Assembly: GCF_000733775.1 (NCBI RefSeq)
Contig: NZ_JPOE01000002.1
Location: 62,001-126,000, forward strand
DNA length: 64,000 nucleotides
Source of the DNA: Thiomonas sp. FB-Cd
Lineage (GTDB): Bacteria > Pseudomonadota > Gammaproteobacteria > Burkholderiales > Burkholderiaceae_C
Direction of reading: 5' to 3'
The position numbers were made by a program, and so were the translations under genes. Of the stretch, positions 54,887-63,106 are shown one piece after another (position 1 is the first letter of the stretch; the number at the start of each line of letters is the position of its first letter). Under the pieces are notes generated by a model, which worked only from the letters and a program-made list of their open reading frames with translations, made no database searches and was not told where the DNA came from.

Positions 54887-56397
54887 AAGCGCATCTGCTG
54901 TTTCCTGACCGCGATATCGACCTCAAGGCCGAGCCGCCAGGGCAATGGCGCGAAGTCGGGCAAGACCTCGAACTCGACACGCTGCTCGCGGCGATGGCCG
55001 CTAGCGACGCCTTTCTGCACGCGGTTGCCTCCAGCGTGCTGCTGGCCGCCACAGGCGAGGGCGACGCCCGCATCATTGCCTGGCGGCAGGCCGCGTTGCG
55101 CGACGCGCTCGCACATGCGCCGGAACTGCGCGCGCTGTATGCGCTGGTGGTCGAGGCCATCGAAAGCCGCAAAAAACATTTGTTTGGTCTCAGCATGTTC
55201 GGCCGCTACCCGCGCTCCAATCTGCACGGCGCGGTGGAGCTCTTGCAAACCTACATGCAAATGCTGCGCCGCCTGCGTCAGCAGGCCGACACGCTGGCCA
55301 GCGGCTTTCGCTCCGAGGCCTTTGGCACGCTGTTCACCACCTTGCAACGCGAAATTGGCGACGATTACTTTGCCGAAGTGCAAGACCATCTCGATACCCT
55401 GCGTTTTCGCCACGGCGTGCTGCTCAGCGCCAGCCTCGGCCCCGGCAATGCGGGTACGGGCTATGTGCTCCATGCGGGCAACGCAGCGCGTCCAGGCTGG
55501 CTGGCGCGGTTGCTGCGCAAGGCGCCGCCGCAATACGCGTTTCGCCTCGCCGACCGCGACGAGGCCGGCGAGCGCATGCTGTCTGAACTGGTCGATCGCG
55601 GCATTAACGAAGTCGCCAACGCACTGGCGCAGGCCACCGAGCACGTGCTGGGTTTTTTCGAGCTGTTGCGGGTTGAACTGGCGTTTTTTGTGGCTTGCCT
55701 GAATTTGCACGAGCGCCTGGGCGTACTCGGCGTGGCCACCTGCATGCCGACGTTTCATCCCATTGGCACGCGGCGTCTCACTGTGCGTGCGATGCGCGAT
55801 CCCACTCTGGCGCTGACGTTGCAACGTGCCCCGGTGGAAAACGATCTCGACGCCGACGGCAAGGGGTTACTCGCCGTCACCGGCGCCAATCAGGGCGGTA
55901 AGTCCACGTTTTTGCGCGCGATGGGGCTGGCGCAGGTCATGTTGCACGCGGGCCTGTTCGTGGCCGCCGAGGCTTACGCGGGTGAACTCGCGCTGGGGGT
56001 TTTCACGCATTACAAGCGGGAGGAGGACGCCACGCTGCAAGGCGGCAAGCTCGACGAGGAGTTGCTGCGCATGAGCGCCATCGCCGATCGCATCGTGCCC
56101 GGCGCGCAGTTGCTGTCCAACGAATCGTTCGCCTCGACCAACGAGCGCGAAGGCTCCGAGTTGCTGTTGCAGGTGGTCGATGCGCTGCGCGAGCGCGGCA
56201 TCAAGGTTGTCCTGGTCACGCATCTGTATGACGCGGCGCGTCGCCTGGTCAACCAGGCTGCGCCCGACACCCTGTTGCTGCGTGCGCAGCGGCGCGACGA
56301 TGGCACGCGCAGCTTCAAGCTCGTCGTGGGCGTGCCTTTGCAGACCAGTTTCGGCGCTGACCTCTACGCCGAAGTGTTTGGGGGTGAGTCGGTTTGA
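54883..56397 (+). CDS. MutS-family ATPase B (tandem paralogue)
   Basis: 504 residues, starting inside the stop of ATPase A. It has the same two-part plan: an N-terminal helical part with EVQDHLDTLRFRHGVLLSAS, then an ATPase domain with VTGANQGGKSTFLRAMGLAQ (about residue 331), FTHYKREEDATLQGGKLDEE, and a Walker B region written LLSNESFASTNEREGSELLL. The Asn-Glu Walker B and the STxxxE signature match ATPase A, so the two probably form a heterodimer like MutSalpha halves. It is the last gene of the operon and is followed by 78 bp before the convergent DUF190 gene. Confidence 0.85.
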   Translation: MKAHLLFPDRDIDLKAEPPGQWREVGQDLELDTLLAAMAASDAFLHAVASSVLLAATGEGDARIIAWRQAALRDALAHAPELRALYALVVEAIESRKKHLFGLSMFGRYPRSNLHGAVELLQTYMQMLRRLRQQADTLASGFRSEAFGTLFTTLQREIGDDYFAEVQDHLDTLRFRHGVLLSASLGPGNAGTGYVLHAGNAARPGWLARLLRKAPPQYAFRLADRDEAGERMLSELVDRGINEVANALAQATEHVLGFFELLRVELAFFVACLNLHERLGVLGVATCMPTFHPIGTRRLTVRAMRDPTLALTLQRAPVENDLDADGKGLLAVTGANQGGKSTFLRAMGLAQVMLHAGLFVAAEAYAGELALGVFTHYKREEDATLQGGKLDEELLRMSAIADRIVPGAQLLSNESFASTNEREGSELLLQVVDALRERGIKVVLVTHLYDAARRLVNQAAPDTLLLRAQRRDDGTRSFKLVVGVPLQTSFGADLYAEVFGGESV

Positions 56398-56475
56398 TGC
56401 GTATCGAGCGAAGAAACGCAGCCTTTGTCTTGCATCAGCCGCGTGGCCTGTACCCGTAAAGCGTGGGCAGCATGC

Positions 56476-56793
56476 TCAGTCGCAGCCGCACTGCGCCTGC
56501 CAGGAGACGATATGTCCGGCGGGCACCATCTGCTGGATATGCGGCAGCACGGCCGCCACCACCTCAGGGTCGTCATAGAACTCAAGCACCAGCGGCAGGT
56601 GCACGGTCATGCGCAGCAGATCGTCGGAATGCACTTCGCCCTTGCTGCCGAAACCGGCCACGCCGCGAAAGACGGTGACGCCGTGAACCTTGTGCTGGTC
56701 ATGCAGCAGCTTGAAAATTTCCTGCATCAAGTTATGACCATCAACCTTGTCACCTTCCTTGATATAGATGCGTGCGATCGTGACTGTTTTCAT
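56476..56793 (-). CDS. DUF190 domain protein, CrcB partner
   Basis: 105 residues of the DUF190 family (PII/GlnB-like fold), often encoded with or fused to CrcB. ARIYIKEGDKVDGHNLMQEI and VHGVTVFRGVAGFGSKGEVH are characteristic. The end GHIVSWQAQCGCD carries two cysteines. The ATG at 56793 overlaps the crcB stop (ATGA). A regulatory or sensing role is inferred from the fold, not known. Confidence 0.85.
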   Translation of the reverse strand: MKTVTIARIYIKEGDKVDGHNLMQEIFKLLHDQHKVHGVTVFRGVAGFGSKGEVHSDDLLRMTVHLPLVLEFYDDPEVVAAVLPHIQQMVPAGHIVSWQAQCGCD

Positions 56794-57173
56794 ACGGAAA
56801 CTCCAAGGTTGCGTGACAGATACGCGCCGAAGATCGCCGCCGCGATCGACAGCACGACTGAGCCGCCGACATACAGCCCGGCCTTGACCAGCTCGCCGTT
56901 TTCAATGAGGTTGAGCGACTCCAGCGAGAAGGTGGAGAACGTGGTGTAAGCCCCCAGTCCACCCGTGAGGATGCCGGTGCGCAGCTCGGGGCTGAGGTTG
57001 ATGCGTTCCAGAGTTTCAAAAAACAGAAAACCCATGAGGAAGGACCCCAGCACGTTGATCGACAGCGTGGCAAAGGGGAACGAACGCCCCAGCACACCTT
57101 GAACGACGATGCTCTGGCCGTAGCGCGCGAACGCGCCGACGATGGCGAAGATGGCGATGAAAACGTAGGTCAT
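56790..57173 (-). CDS. crcB: Fluoride channel CrcB (Fluc)
   Basis: Small dual-topology fluoride channel, 127 residues with four helices. AIFAIVGAFARYGQSIVVQG, FPFATLSINVLGSFLMGFLF, then GILTGGLGAYTTFSTFSLES (the Thr/Phe box near the sodium site) and SIAAAIFGAYLSRN match the family. It moves fluoride out of the cytoplasm when cells meet acid-driven HF. The start at 57173 (MTYVFIAIF) is preferred; 57182 is a possible alternative. It is separated from hyfB by a terminator, so it may have its own promoter. No aptamer is visible in the 65-bp gap before it. Confidence 0.93.
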   Translation of the reverse strand: MTYVFIAIFAIVGAFARYGQSIVVQGVLGRSFPFATLSINVLGSFLMGFLFFETLERINLSPELRTGILTGGLGAYTTFSTFSLESLNLIENGELVKAGLYVGGSVVLSIAAAIFGAYLSRNLGVSV

Positions 57174-57199
57174 GCGAAACATCCAAAATGTTGGCAATG

Positions 57200-57227
57200 A
57201 AAAAACTGCCGCACCGCAAGGCACGGC
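57200..57227 (-). terminator. Intrinsic terminator between hyfB and crcB
   Basis: On the minus strand GCCGTGC (57227-57221) pairs with GTGCGGC (57214-57208), with two G-T pairs and a six-base loop, and AG plus six T residues follow. It would limit read-through from the hyf operon into crcB. Confidence 0.65.
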
Positions 57228-57238
57228 CCAAAAAACGC

Positions 57239-59242
57239 TCAGGCCGGACTCCACACCAGCACCAAGCCGAACACAACGATCAAAAGCAAGCCGATATACG
57301 CGAGATAGGCGTTCATAAAACCGTTCTGTAAAAAGCGCAATTTGCGCGCCAGCCATTGCACCGCTTGCACCGCCGGGGTGAACAGCAGCGGGCCAAAAAT
57401 CGGCGCCTGGGAATAGTCGAACTGCAATTCTTTCAGGAAATACGGCTTGCCATCGAACCGCCGTGCCACGGCGTTGTGCGGGCGATAAATAAAGTTGTAG
57501 AACACCCGCATTGCGTTGGAGAACGACAGTGCCGTGGTGGCTCCGGCGTGCGCGGCGTAGTCTTCGCCGCCGCACCACAGTGGCGCATGGCGCACCGGGT
57601 AGCGGCGTCGTCCCCACACCAGCGCCAGCGGAATCAGCGCCAGCAGCGGCACCGTGATCACCAGCATGGTGGGAGAGATGAAGGCAAACCCGGCCGATAG
57701 CGGCACCAGCAGCCAGTCATGCGTCATCTGCTGCGGCGCTTGCATGGTGGGCCACACCGAGCTGGCCATCTGTGGCAGCCAGAACACCAGGCTTACGGCA
57801 AACGCGGGCACGGCCATGCCGGTGACGAGCACGGCCCAGCGCTGCAGGGGAGTGAGCGTGGCCTGGTGCTTCCGATGTTGCGCGGCATGTTTCTCGTTCT
57901 GCCCCAGCAGGCCGACGCCGAACAGCTTGACCATGGTCGCCAGGGCGATGGCGGCGGTCAGCGCCATGCCGGCGCCGGCCAGCGCGAGCGCGATGCGCGA
58001 GCCGTCGCCCTTCAAGGTGAAGTCGTGGAACAGGGTCTGGAACAAATACCATTCGCTCACAAACCCGGCGGTGGGCGGCATGGCCGCCAGGCTCATGGCC
58101 CCAAACACCGCGCCTAGGCCCAGGGTGAGCGGCGCATGGCGCAGGATGGCGCTCTGCCGCAGGTGATGATTGCCCTGCAAGGCCGCAGCGGCGTCGGCGC
58201 TGAGGAACAGCGTGCCCTTGGCCAGGCTATGGCCCATGAGGTGCAGCATGCCCACGGTCCAGGCCAGGCTGCTGAGCATGTCTTGCCCACCGGCGCGGAA
58301 GATGAGCGCCGCACCCAAAGCCGTGACGGCCACGCCCGCGTTTTCAGCGGAGGAAAATGCCAGCAGCCGCCGCCAGTCGCTCTGCTGGAAGGCGTAGAGG
58401 ATGGCCAGTATTGCGGTGAAGGTGCCTACCGCCAACACGATCACGCCAAAGGCCGCGAGCCATGGCGGGTTGCCCGTCCACTGCAGCAGCGCGCGGCCCA
58501 AGGCGAAGTAGGCGGCGTTCATCACCACGCCCGACATCAGCGCTCCGGTGGCGCCGCCGCCGCTGCCGTAAGCGCCTGGGTACCACTCGTAAAACGGCAG
58601 CAGTCCGAGCTTGGCGCCAAAACCCACCAGCCACAGCAGGCCGAGGAAAAACGCCGAGGCCACACCCCATTGCGTCCATTGCAGCGCATAGGTGCCGAAG
58701 GCGAGACTTTGGCCCAGCATGAGCACGGCCAGCAGCAGCGCCACGCCGCCAACTTCGAGCAGGGCGAGCATGAACAGGTTGTCATGCCCGGCGTGCACGC
58801 TGCGATGGTCGGCCAGCAGCATGAGCGCGCCGCCGAAGCCCATCAACTCCCAAGCAATGAGAAAGCTCGCACCGTCCTGCAGGCCATAGACGCCCAATGC
58901 GCCCAGCAGCGACAGCGCCGCGCCCGCCGCCCAGCCGCGCGCATGCCCCGTGCCGCCGAGCAGGCTGGCGAAGAAGGCGGGCAGCAGCGCGGGCAGCATC
59001 AGCCACAGCGCGGCCGCGTCCGGGTGGAACACCACGGGCGTGTCGCCGAGCTGCAGGATGGCCTGGCCCGCGTCGCCACCGGGCAGGCCCCACAGCGCGC
59101 CCAGCGCGGCCAACACGCAGCCCAGACCGAGCAACCAGCGAGGCAGGTCGGTGCCGATGAACAGATCGGTCAGCAGCGCCAGCAGCCAGGCAAGCGCCGC
59201 CAGCCCGAAGGCCCAGAGCGTGATGGTGTCAGGCAGTTTCAT
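57239..59242 (-). CDS. Hydrogenase-4 subunit B-like proton/ion-pumping subunit (NuoL/HyfB family)
   Basis: 667 residues with about 16 helices, an antiporter-like subunit of energy-converting membrane complexes. Key parts are LIAWELMGFGGALMLLADHR (Glu in helix 5), GFGAKLGLLPFYEWYPGAYG (Lys in helix 7), LLAFSSAENAGVAVTALGAA, LMGHSLAKGTLFLSADAAA (His and Lys) and PTAGFVSEWYLFQTLFHDF. The C-terminal APLWCGGEDYAAHAGATTAL is typical of HyfB/HycC. The ATG at 59242 overlaps the stop of the HyfHI fusion by ATGA. Confidence 0.9.
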   Translation of the reverse strand: MKLPDTITLWAFGLAALAWLLALLTDLFIGTDLPRWLLGLGCVLAALGALWGLPGGDAGQAILQLGDTPVVFHPDAAALWLMLPALLPAFFASLLGGTGHARGWAAGAALSLLGALGVYGLQDGASFLIAWELMGFGGALMLLADHRSVHAGHDNLFMLALLEVGGVALLLAVLMLGQSLAFGTYALQWTQWGVASAFFLGLLWLVGFGAKLGLLPFYEWYPGAYGSGGGATGALMSGVVMNAAYFALGRALLQWTGNPPWLAAFGVIVLAVGTFTAILAILYAFQQSDWRRLLAFSSAENAGVAVTALGAALIFRAGGQDMLSSLAWTVGMLHLMGHSLAKGTLFLSADAAAALQGNHHLRQSAILRHAPLTLGLGAVFGAMSLAAMPPTAGFVSEWYLFQTLFHDFTLKGDGSRIALALAGAGMALTAAIALATMVKLFGVGLLGQNEKHAAQHRKHQATLTPLQRWAVLVTGMAVPAFAVSLVFWLPQMASSVWPTMQAPQQMTHDWLLVPLSAGFAFISPTMLVITVPLLALIPLALVWGRRRYPVRHAPLWCGGEDYAAHAGATTALSFSNAMRVFYNFIYRPHNAVARRFDGKPYFLKELQFDYSQAPIFGPLLFTPAVQAVQWLARKLRFLQNGFMNAYLAYIGLLLIVVFGLVLVWSPA

Positions 59243-60105
59243 GTGGGCGCCCCTTGCCCTGCGCGATGGGCGTCATGGACGCCGCCGTGCACCTGCTGCG
59301 GTCTGCGTTGCAGCAGCAAGAGCAGGGCTTCGATCAGCGCAGCCGGGTTGGGCGGGCAGCCGGGCAGCCACACGTCCACGGGCAGCATGCCGTCCAGCCC
59401 CTGATGGCAGGCGTAGCCGCCGCCGTTGGTGCCGCCGCCGGTGGCACAGGTGCCTGCAGCCATCACCCAGCGGGGCTGGGGCATGGCGTCATAGGTGCGC
59501 AACAGCGGCTCGCGCATGGCCGCTGTGACTGGGCCGGTGACCAGCAGCAGGTCGGCAAAGCGCGGCGAGGGCGTGAAAAAAATGCCCAGGCGGTGCAGGT
59601 TGTAGAAGGGGTTAAGTAGGGCTTGCAGCTCGCTCTCGCAACCGTTGCACGAGCCGGCGTCGACATGGCGGATGTGCAGGCTTCGACCGAAGGCCTTGAG
59701 TTCCTGCTCAAGTGCGGTGGCATTCGCCTCTCCCTCACCCGGTGGGGAGGGTTGGGGTGGGGAGGACTGCGCTCCGCCAAGGCTCACCAGATCCGCCTTG
59801 TCGCGCACGCCGAAGGCCCAGTCATGGCTGATGCTGAACGCGCCATCGGGACAGACTTCGGTGCAGAGCTGACAACCCACGCAGCGGGCGTAGTCGAGTT
59901 GCACTTCGCCAGTTGCATTGCGGGTGATGGCCGACGCGGGGCAGGCGGCGACACAGTCGGCGCAGCCATTTTTCTCTGTGATACAGCGCGCCGCGTCGAA
60001 GCGCGGCAGGCCGAGCACGCCCTCTTGCCCATCGGGGCCGGGGCGTTCGGGCCAGGGGGTGGTAGCGCGGCCTTTTTGCAGGCCAAACCAGGTCCAGACG
60101 GGCAT
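59239..60105 (-). CDS. Ferredoxin-like HyfH/HyfI fusion (NuoI + NuoB type)
   Basis: 288 residues joining two subunits. Residues about 38-100 bind two [4Fe-4S] clusters: CITEKNGCADCVAACPASAI and CVGCQLCTEVCPDGAF. Residues about 140-275 form a NuoB/HyfI-like subunit with CNGCESELQALLNPFYNLHR, GTCATGGG and LPGCPPNPAALIEALLLLL, the ligands of the N2-type cluster. The linker carries a Pro/Gly/Glu-rich stretch SSPPQPSPPGEGE that derives from an inserted repeat. GGAAGGGG sits upstream of the ATG at 60105. It would carry electrons inside the peripheral arm of the complex. Confidence 0.88.
   Translation of the reverse strand: MPVWTWFGLQKGRATTPWPERPGPDGQEGVLGLPRFDAARCITEKNGCADCVAACPASAITRNATGEVQLDYARCVGCQLCTEVCPDGAFSISHDWAFGVRDKADLVSLGGAQSSPPQPSPPGEGEANATALEQELKAFGRSLHIRHVDAGSCNGCESELQALLNPFYNLHRLGIFFTPSPRFADLLLVTGPVTAAMREPLLRTYDAMPQPRWVMAAGTCATGGGTNGGGYACHQGLDGMLPVDVWLPGCPPNPAALIEALLLLLQRRPQQVHGGVHDAHRAGQGAPT
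59727..59765. repeat. REP-like palindromic repeat inside the HyfHI linker
   Basis: The strand reading CCTCCCCACCCCAACCCTCC followed by CCACCGGGTGAGGGAGAGG is the classic C-rich/G-rich repeat family usually found between genes. Here it lies in frame and encodes residues about 114-127. Confidence 0.7.
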
Positions 60106-60122
60106 GATGTTTCCCCTTCCTT

Positions 60123-61643
60123 TCAGCGATCAGCGCCAGCGATGGACAGGCCGAAGCTGGCTTCGTTGATGGCGTAATCCATCATGTTGCTGTCCTCCAC
60201 GGTGAACGGAAACACCCGCCAGTTCGAGAACGACGGATCCTTGATCTTGACGCGCTGCAAGCGTGTGCGGTCGGCGGTGAGATGCACTGCACACAACAGC
60301 CCGCCGCGCGTGGCTTCCGCCCAACCCAGGCCTTCGCCTTGAGGGTCTGGCTCTTCCATCACGTCAAAGCGCAGCACCGCGCCGGGCTTGGTGCGGCCGA
60401 TGGTCTGGCGGATGATGGCCAGCGACTCGCGGATTTCCTCCATGCGTACCAGTGAGCGTGCATGCGCGTCGCCGCCCTGTTGCACCGGCACGGAGAAACG
60501 CACTTTCTCGTAGTTGGCATAGGGATGATCGCGGCGCAGGTCGCGGTCGAGGTTGCTGGCGCGTTCAATCGGCCCGGTGGCGCCCTGGTCGAACGCCATC
60601 TGCCGCGGCAGCACGCCGGTGGTCATCAGCCGGTCGAGGTGGCTGCGGGTGGCTTCCAGGCGTTGCAAATAGCGGTCGATCTCGTCGCTGATGGCGTCGA
60701 GCGCCTTGTCCAGGCCGCTGATGTCGAGATCGCGCCGCAGGCCGCCGGGGGTGATGAGGCCGCGCAAAAACCGGCTGCCCGTGAGTGGGCCGTTGATCTG
60801 CTTGACCCGTTCTTCGAGCAAATGGCCTTCGGCCTCGCCGACCTTGAGCGTGGTGGTCTTGGACAGGTGGCCGAGGTAATGCAGATGGTTGTAGAGCCGC
60901 TCCAACTCAGCCAGGATGACGCGCAGATAGCGCGCACGCGGCGGGGCGCGCCAGCCCATTGCGCCTTCCACCGCCTGGGCGTAGGCTAGGCCGTGCGCGA
61001 CCGAATCGATGCCGCTGACGCGCTCGGCCAGCACCGCGCCTGTGCGCCGGTCAGCTCCTTGAAATCTGGCTTCCATCGCGCGGTGTTTGTAGAACAGCCG
61101 CGGGTGATAGTGCAGGATGCCTTCGCCGATGTAGAAGAACAGGAATTGCGCAGATTCCACAATGTCCGCCCGCACCGGGCCGAAAGGCAGGCGCTGGATG
61201 TCGGGGCCGAGCACCTGCGGCACTGTTGGCGGTTGCAGCGAGAAATCGAGCGCGGGTGCATCACGATCGAAGCCATGGGACAAGGGCGCCGGTTCGCGCG
61301 GCATGCCTTCGTGCAGCACTAGCGGATTGGGCTCGGGATGATCGGTGAAGCGCAGGCCGTACAGGTCCATCATCTCGCGCTCATACCAGCCCAGCAGCGG
61401 CAGCTTATTGGCCAGCGAGGGGAGGGTGCGGTCTTCGGGCCGCACGCGCCACACCTTGTAGGGCTGGTTCGCGCCCTGGCTGAGCACATATAAAACGTCG
61501 AGTTCGCCATCGGCGCAACCGCAAGCGTAGGCCATCTGCATGCGACCGTGGGCGCTCGGGGCATCACCCAGGTCGGTGAGCAGGCCGCCGGCTGCGGCGA
61601 GCAGGGCGGCCGGGGAGAGGCGGGTGGTGTCGCAGTGGCGCAT
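60123..61643 (-). CDS. HyfG-like large subunit lacking the [NiFe] cysteines
   Basis: 506 residues. The N-terminal NuoC/30-kDa-like domain has LPLLGWYEREMMDLYGLRFT. The C-terminal part is the 49-kDa/large hydrogenase subunit: FLFFYIGEGILHYHPRLFYK, VSGIDSVAHGLAYAQAVEGA and RAPPRARYLRVILAELERLY. At the two CxxC sites of hydrogenases this protein reads ERVSGIDS and EASFGLSIAGADR, so no nickel ligand remains. GGAGGGG lies 8 bases before the ATG at 61643. I infer an Ehr-type (hydrogenase-related) complex with an unknown reaction. Confidence 0.88.
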   Translation of the reverse strand: MRHCDTTRLSPAALLAAAGGLLTDLGDAPSAHGRMQMAYACGCADGELDVLYVLSQGANQPYKVWRVRPEDRTLPSLANKLPLLGWYEREMMDLYGLRFTDHPEPNPLVLHEGMPREPAPLSHGFDRDAPALDFSLQPPTVPQVLGPDIQRLPFGPVRADIVESAQFLFFYIGEGILHYHPRLFYKHRAMEARFQGADRRTGAVLAERVSGIDSVAHGLAYAQAVEGAMGWRAPPRARYLRVILAELERLYNHLHYLGHLSKTTTLKVGEAEGHLLEERVKQINGPLTGSRFLRGLITPGGLRRDLDISGLDKALDAISDEIDRYLQRLEATRSHLDRLMTTGVLPRQMAFDQGATGPIERASNLDRDLRRDHPYANYEKVRFSVPVQQGGDAHARSLVRMEEIRESLAIIRQTIGRTKPGAVLRFDVMEEPDPQGEGLGWAEATRGGLLCAVHLTADRTRLQRVKIKDPSFSNWRVFPFTVEDSNMMDYAINEASFGLSIAGADR

Positions 61644-61644
61644 G

Positions 61645-63102
61645 TCACACCCCTCCCAGTTGCGTGGCGATGCCCGCCAGATGGGTCCAGATCGGCGGCA
61701 GCCACCATAGGCCGAGCAGCAGGATGGCGACCAGTGCCACGGCCATCGGCGCGACATGCACGAAGCGCAATTTCAGATGCGGCGCATGCTTCGGACGCGA
61801 GCCAAAATACATGGCGCGGAAGTGGTTGAGAAAGCCGATGAAAATGACGATGAGCAGCACGGCCATCCACCATACCGCCCACGGATTTGTACTCACCATG
61901 CCGCCGCGCAGGATGGTGAGTTCCGAGAGAAACAGGCCGAACGGCGGCGCCCCGGTAATAGCCACGGCACCGGCCAGCCAGATGGCGCCCGAGCGAGGAA
62001 AAAAGTGCAGCACACGGCGGATATTGGCAATCTCCTTGCTCTCGTAAGCGTGCATCATGTTGCCCGCGCCGAAGAACACCAGCGACTTGGTGAGCGAGTG
62101 ATTGAGCATGTGATACAGCGCGCCGATCACCCCCAGCGGCCCGCCGAAACCGAAGCCCAGCGCGACCACGCCCATGTGCTCCACGCTGGAATAGGCGGCG
62201 AGGCGCTTGATGACGGTCTGGTGGCTGATGAACAGCGCTGCCACCAGCAGGCTGAACGCGCCCAGCACCACCAGTGCGGTGCGCGCCGTGGCCTCGATGC
62301 GGGTGTGCTGCAGGATGTTGAGATAGCGCACGATGCCCAGCATGGCGCAGTTGAGCAGCGCGCCCGACAGCATGGCCGACACCGGCGCCGGGCCCTCGCT
62401 GTGCGCATCCGGCAGCCAGGTGTGCATCGGCGCCAGGCCGACCTTGGTGCCGAAGCCCACCAAGACCAGCAGGAAGGAGAGCAGCAGCAACACCGGCTCG
62501 GCCTTGGGGGCGATGCCGGCGAGGTTGGCCCAGGTCATGTCGTACTCCGGGCCGAGGATGAACGTGCCGGCCCAGTAAAACAGCACTGTGCCCAGCAGCG
62601 CCAGACCAAGACCTGCGGAGACGATGACGATGTACTTCCACGCCGCTTCGATGCTTTCCGGCGCGCGCTGAAAGCCCACCAGAAACGCGCTGACGATGGT
62701 GGTGAGGTCAATGGCGATCCAGTACAGCCCGGGGTTGTTCTGCACCGGTGCCAGGAACATGGTGAGCGCGAACGCGGCGAACAGGCTGTAGAAGCGGTGC
62801 AGCCGCGCCAGCTCCCCATGCATCCAGCGCATGTAGCCAATGGCGTAGACGCTGGCCAGCAGATAGACGATGGCCAGGCACAGCATCACCCACACGCCGA
62901 AATCGTCGAGCAGTAGGTAGTGGTTCAGCGCGGTGATGCCGTGGTCTGGCGTGGCGATGAGCAGTACGACGACCAGCACGAAGTCGATCACCGCCGCTGT
63001 GAGATTGAGCGCTTCGGCCACGCGGCTGCGGTGCGACATCCAGCTTCCCGCCATGGCCAGCGCGGTGACGATCCAGATCGCATACAAGACATTCCAGATC
63101 AT
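61645..63102 (-). CDS. HyfF-like antiporter subunit (NuoN/NuoM family)
   Basis: 485 residues with about 14 helices. QNNPGLYWIAIDLTTIVSAF, FQRAPESIEAAWKYIVIVSA (Glu and Lys), LVLVGFGTKVGLAPMHTWLP, DAHSEGPAPVSAMLSGALL, AYSSVEHMGVVALGFGFGG and LTKSLVFFGAGNMMH are the conserved pump residues and loops. A GTGAGG-type site precedes the ATG at 63102, and the internal start is preferred over 63150. It ends 1 bp before the HyfG start. Confidence 0.9.
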   Translation of the reverse strand: MIWNVLYAIWIVTALAMAGSWMSHRSRVAEALNLTAAVIDFVLVVVLLIATPDHGITALNHYLLLDDFGVWVMLCLAIVYLLASVYAIGYMRWMHGELARLHRFYSLFAAFALTMFLAPVQNNPGLYWIAIDLTTIVSAFLVGFQRAPESIEAAWKYIVIVSAGLGLALLGTVLFYWAGTFILGPEYDMTWANLAGIAPKAEPVLLLLSFLLVLVGFGTKVGLAPMHTWLPDAHSEGPAPVSAMLSGALLNCAMLGIVRYLNILQHTRIEATARTALVVLGAFSLLVAALFISHQTVIKRLAAYSSVEHMGVVALGFGFGGPLGVIGALYHMLNHSLTKSLVFFGAGNMMHAYESKEIANIRRVLHFFPRSGAIWLAGAVAITGAPPFGLFLSELTILRGGMVSTNPWAVWWMAVLLIVIFIGFLNHFRAMYFGSRPKHAPHLKLRFVHVAPMAVALVAILLLGLWWLPPIWTHLAGIATQLGGV

Positions 63103-63106
63103 GGCC

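Noticed and set aside
58136..59404. Plus-strand open frame of 422 codons opposite hyfB.
   Set aside because: It is a Gln/Arg/His-rich shadow of a conserved membrane protein gene.
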